From an uncultured Oscillospiraceae bacterium (GTDB taxonomy: Bacteria > Bacillota > Clostridia > Oscillospirales > Oscillospiraceae), in the NCBI GenBank assembly GCA_900754965.1, contig CAAEEO010000046.1, forward strand, positions 1 through 43,332: 43,332 nt of DNA. Direction: 5' to 3'. Below the pieces are notes generated by a model. That model did not search any database and was not told where the DNA came from. It saw nothing but the letters and a program-made list of their open reading frames with translations. Of the stretch, positions 42,524-43,332 are shown piece after piece (the first letter of the stretch is position 1; each line of letters starts with the position of its first letter). Position numbers and translations under genes: made by a program.

Positions 42524-42583
42524 AAAATACACTTCCTTGCCTCCCTTCCGCTTTTCTGCCAAGACCTTACAGTTTCTACAAAA

Positions 42584-42612
42584 ATTGTACCATACCCCCC
42601 CCAATTTTTCAA
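42584..42612 (-). promoter_or_regulatory. promoter with a G8 tract in its spacer
   Basis: Minus strand: TTGAAA (42612-42607), 17-nt spacer, TACAAT (42589-42584) with TG one base upstream. Eight consecutive G (C8 on plus, 42595-42602) sit inside the spacer, so slippage would change the -35/-10 distance. Confidence 0.7.
42595..42602. repeat. homopolymer C8/G8 tract
   Basis: Eight C in a row on the plus strand, within the promoter spacer of the small membrane-protein gene; the longest C/G homopolymer I noticed in the window. Confidence 0.9.
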
Positions 42613-42683
42613 CAGTTTGTTCATGCGTGAAAGAAAAATGTCCGTTTTTCACAAACGCAGTTTCCTGTTTTAGCAGATATACC

Positions 42684-42724
42684 AAACGCCCCCCGGCGGA
42701 AAATTTTCCGTCGGGGGGGCGTTT
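42684..42724. terminator. bidirectional intrinsic terminator downstream of the SGNH-like gene
   Basis: AAACGCCCCCCGGCGGAAAA (42684-42703) is nearly fully complementary to 42704-42724, with one bulged base, giving a long GC-rich hairpin. T-rich sequence lies to the right. On the minus strand it follows the SGNH-like stop at 42727 directly. Confidence 0.8.
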
Positions 42725-42726
42725 GT

Positions 42727-43332
42727 TTATTCGGTTTTCGGTTCCAGTGCCGCCAGATACCAGTCCAGGTCTGCTGCCCAGTCCGGGTCCTCCGGCGCCC
42801 GGGGAAGGTCGGGATACCGCTCCATCAGCTGTGCGCCAAAATAGGCGGTGAATCGGGCCGCGCCCTGCCCGTCCAGGTGACTGGCGTCATAGAAGTCCTG
42901 CTCCGTCAGTCCCATAGCGGCGTAGTCCTCGTTGAAATCCGTGAACGTCACCCCCGCCTGCTCTGCCAGCGCCGCCACGGCGTTCAGCGCCTGCTTTCCC
43001 TCCGGCGTCACATTGGAGGGGGACTTCACCAGCCAGAGCCGGATGCCCCGCTGGCTGCACAAGTCCATGATTTCCCGCAGCCAATGCTCGTTTTTCTCCG
43101 TCAGCGGCCGGGTCTGGGTCACACCCTCGATCTCCGGCCGGGTCTGAGCCGCCGCCTGCTCCGGCAGCAGCACATAGCCCTTGTAGGGGTCCCGGACTGC
43201 CGACCGGTCAAATTCCCAGTCCTCTTCCGTCAGCTGGCTCCACCGGCCGTGATACTTGAAGATGTTCAGCAGCAGTTCCGTCCGCCCCTCCAAATCCGTA
43301 GCGGATACCCAGGCCAGCCGGGCCTTGTTCCA
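42727..43332 (-). CDS. SGNH/GDSL-like hydrolase family protein, C-terminal part
   Basis: 201 residues visible; the frame stays open to the right edge (it begins ..WNKARLAWVSATDLEGRT), so the N-terminus is outside. The TTG at 43293 is internal and not the start. Visible features: IFKYHGRWSQLTEEDW, a hydrophobic strand GIRLWLVKSPSN, then DFNEDYAAMGLTEQDFYDAS with HLDGQGAARFTAYFGAQL. The Asp-x-x-x-His arrangement (FYDASHL) is the C-terminal Asp/His part of SGNH hydrolases. Similar proteins accompany MBOAT acyltransferases in Clostridia, so a second surface acylation locus may lie just to the right; this is inferred. Confidence 0.75.
   Translation of the reverse strand, partial: WNKARLAWVSATDLEGRTELLLNIFKYHGRWSQLTEEDWEFDRSAVRDPYKGYVLLPEQAAAQTRPEIEGVTQTRPLTEKNEHWLREIMDLCSQRGIRLWLVKSPSNVTPEGKQALNAVAALAEQAGVTFTDFNEDYAAMGLTEQDFYDASHLDGQGAARFTAYFGAQLMERYPDLPRAPEDPDWAADLDWYLAALEPKTE

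Overview
The window looks like a chromosomal segment of a GC-rich, rod-forming Gram-positive of the Clostridia, most likely an Oscillospiraceae-type gut anaerobe. This is inferred from gene content: DnaD plus a DnaI/DnaC-type loader, SepF and DivIVA, MreC/MreD/PBP2, an SLH-domain surface protein, several proteolipid and membrane-anchored exported proteins, hfq beside miaA, and strong GGAGG ribosome-binding sites. I see no rRNA, tRNA, CRISPR array, insertion sequence or phage gene. No stretch longer than about 250 bases lacks a gene.

Layout. (1) 1-534, plus: the tail of an unidentified gene overlapping a small cupin. (2) 597-2547, minus: dnaD-like and dnaC/dnaI-like replication genes. (3) 2757-8937, plus: U32 peptidase/RlhA-like, maf, mreC, mreD and PBP2, a tight envelope-elongation operon whose promoter shares -35 bases with the divergent dnaD promoter. 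(4) 9096-9503: a methylglyoxal-synthase-like gene with its own promoter, in which the residues known to be catalytic in MgsA are replaced. (5) 9750-13748: hisS, aspS and an HpcH/HpaI aldolase, followed by an acyltransferase-3 gene and comM/yifB, ending at 16279.

(6) 16362-30297, minus: read in transcription order this is miaB, mutS, a CPBP protease, miaA, hfq, a HlyD-like membrane fusion protein, yggS, sepF, divIVA, ileS, lspA and rluD. It links tRNA modification and mismatch repair to the familiar Gram-positive division cluster. mutL (30486-32555) is divergent from miaB and shares its promoter region. An orphan rmlA-type nucleotidyltransferase follows.

(7) 33686-41399, plus: the accessory surface region. 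It holds an SLH/transglutaminase protein, an AlgI-like MBOAT O-acyltransferase, an AlgX/AlgJ-like SGNH protein, a small lipoprotein, a second transglutaminase paralogue and a VanX-type (M15) D-Ala-D-Ala dipeptidase lipoprotein. This is the best candidate here for a poorly described system: an envelope O-acylation pair bracketed by two transglutaminase-like paralogues. (8) 41513-43332: a nitroreductase, a small multi-pass membrane protein whose promoter spacer contains a G8 run, and the C-terminal part of another SGNH-like protein running off the right edge.

Functions are assigned by reading motifs and family resemblance from the sequence alone. No database search was made.
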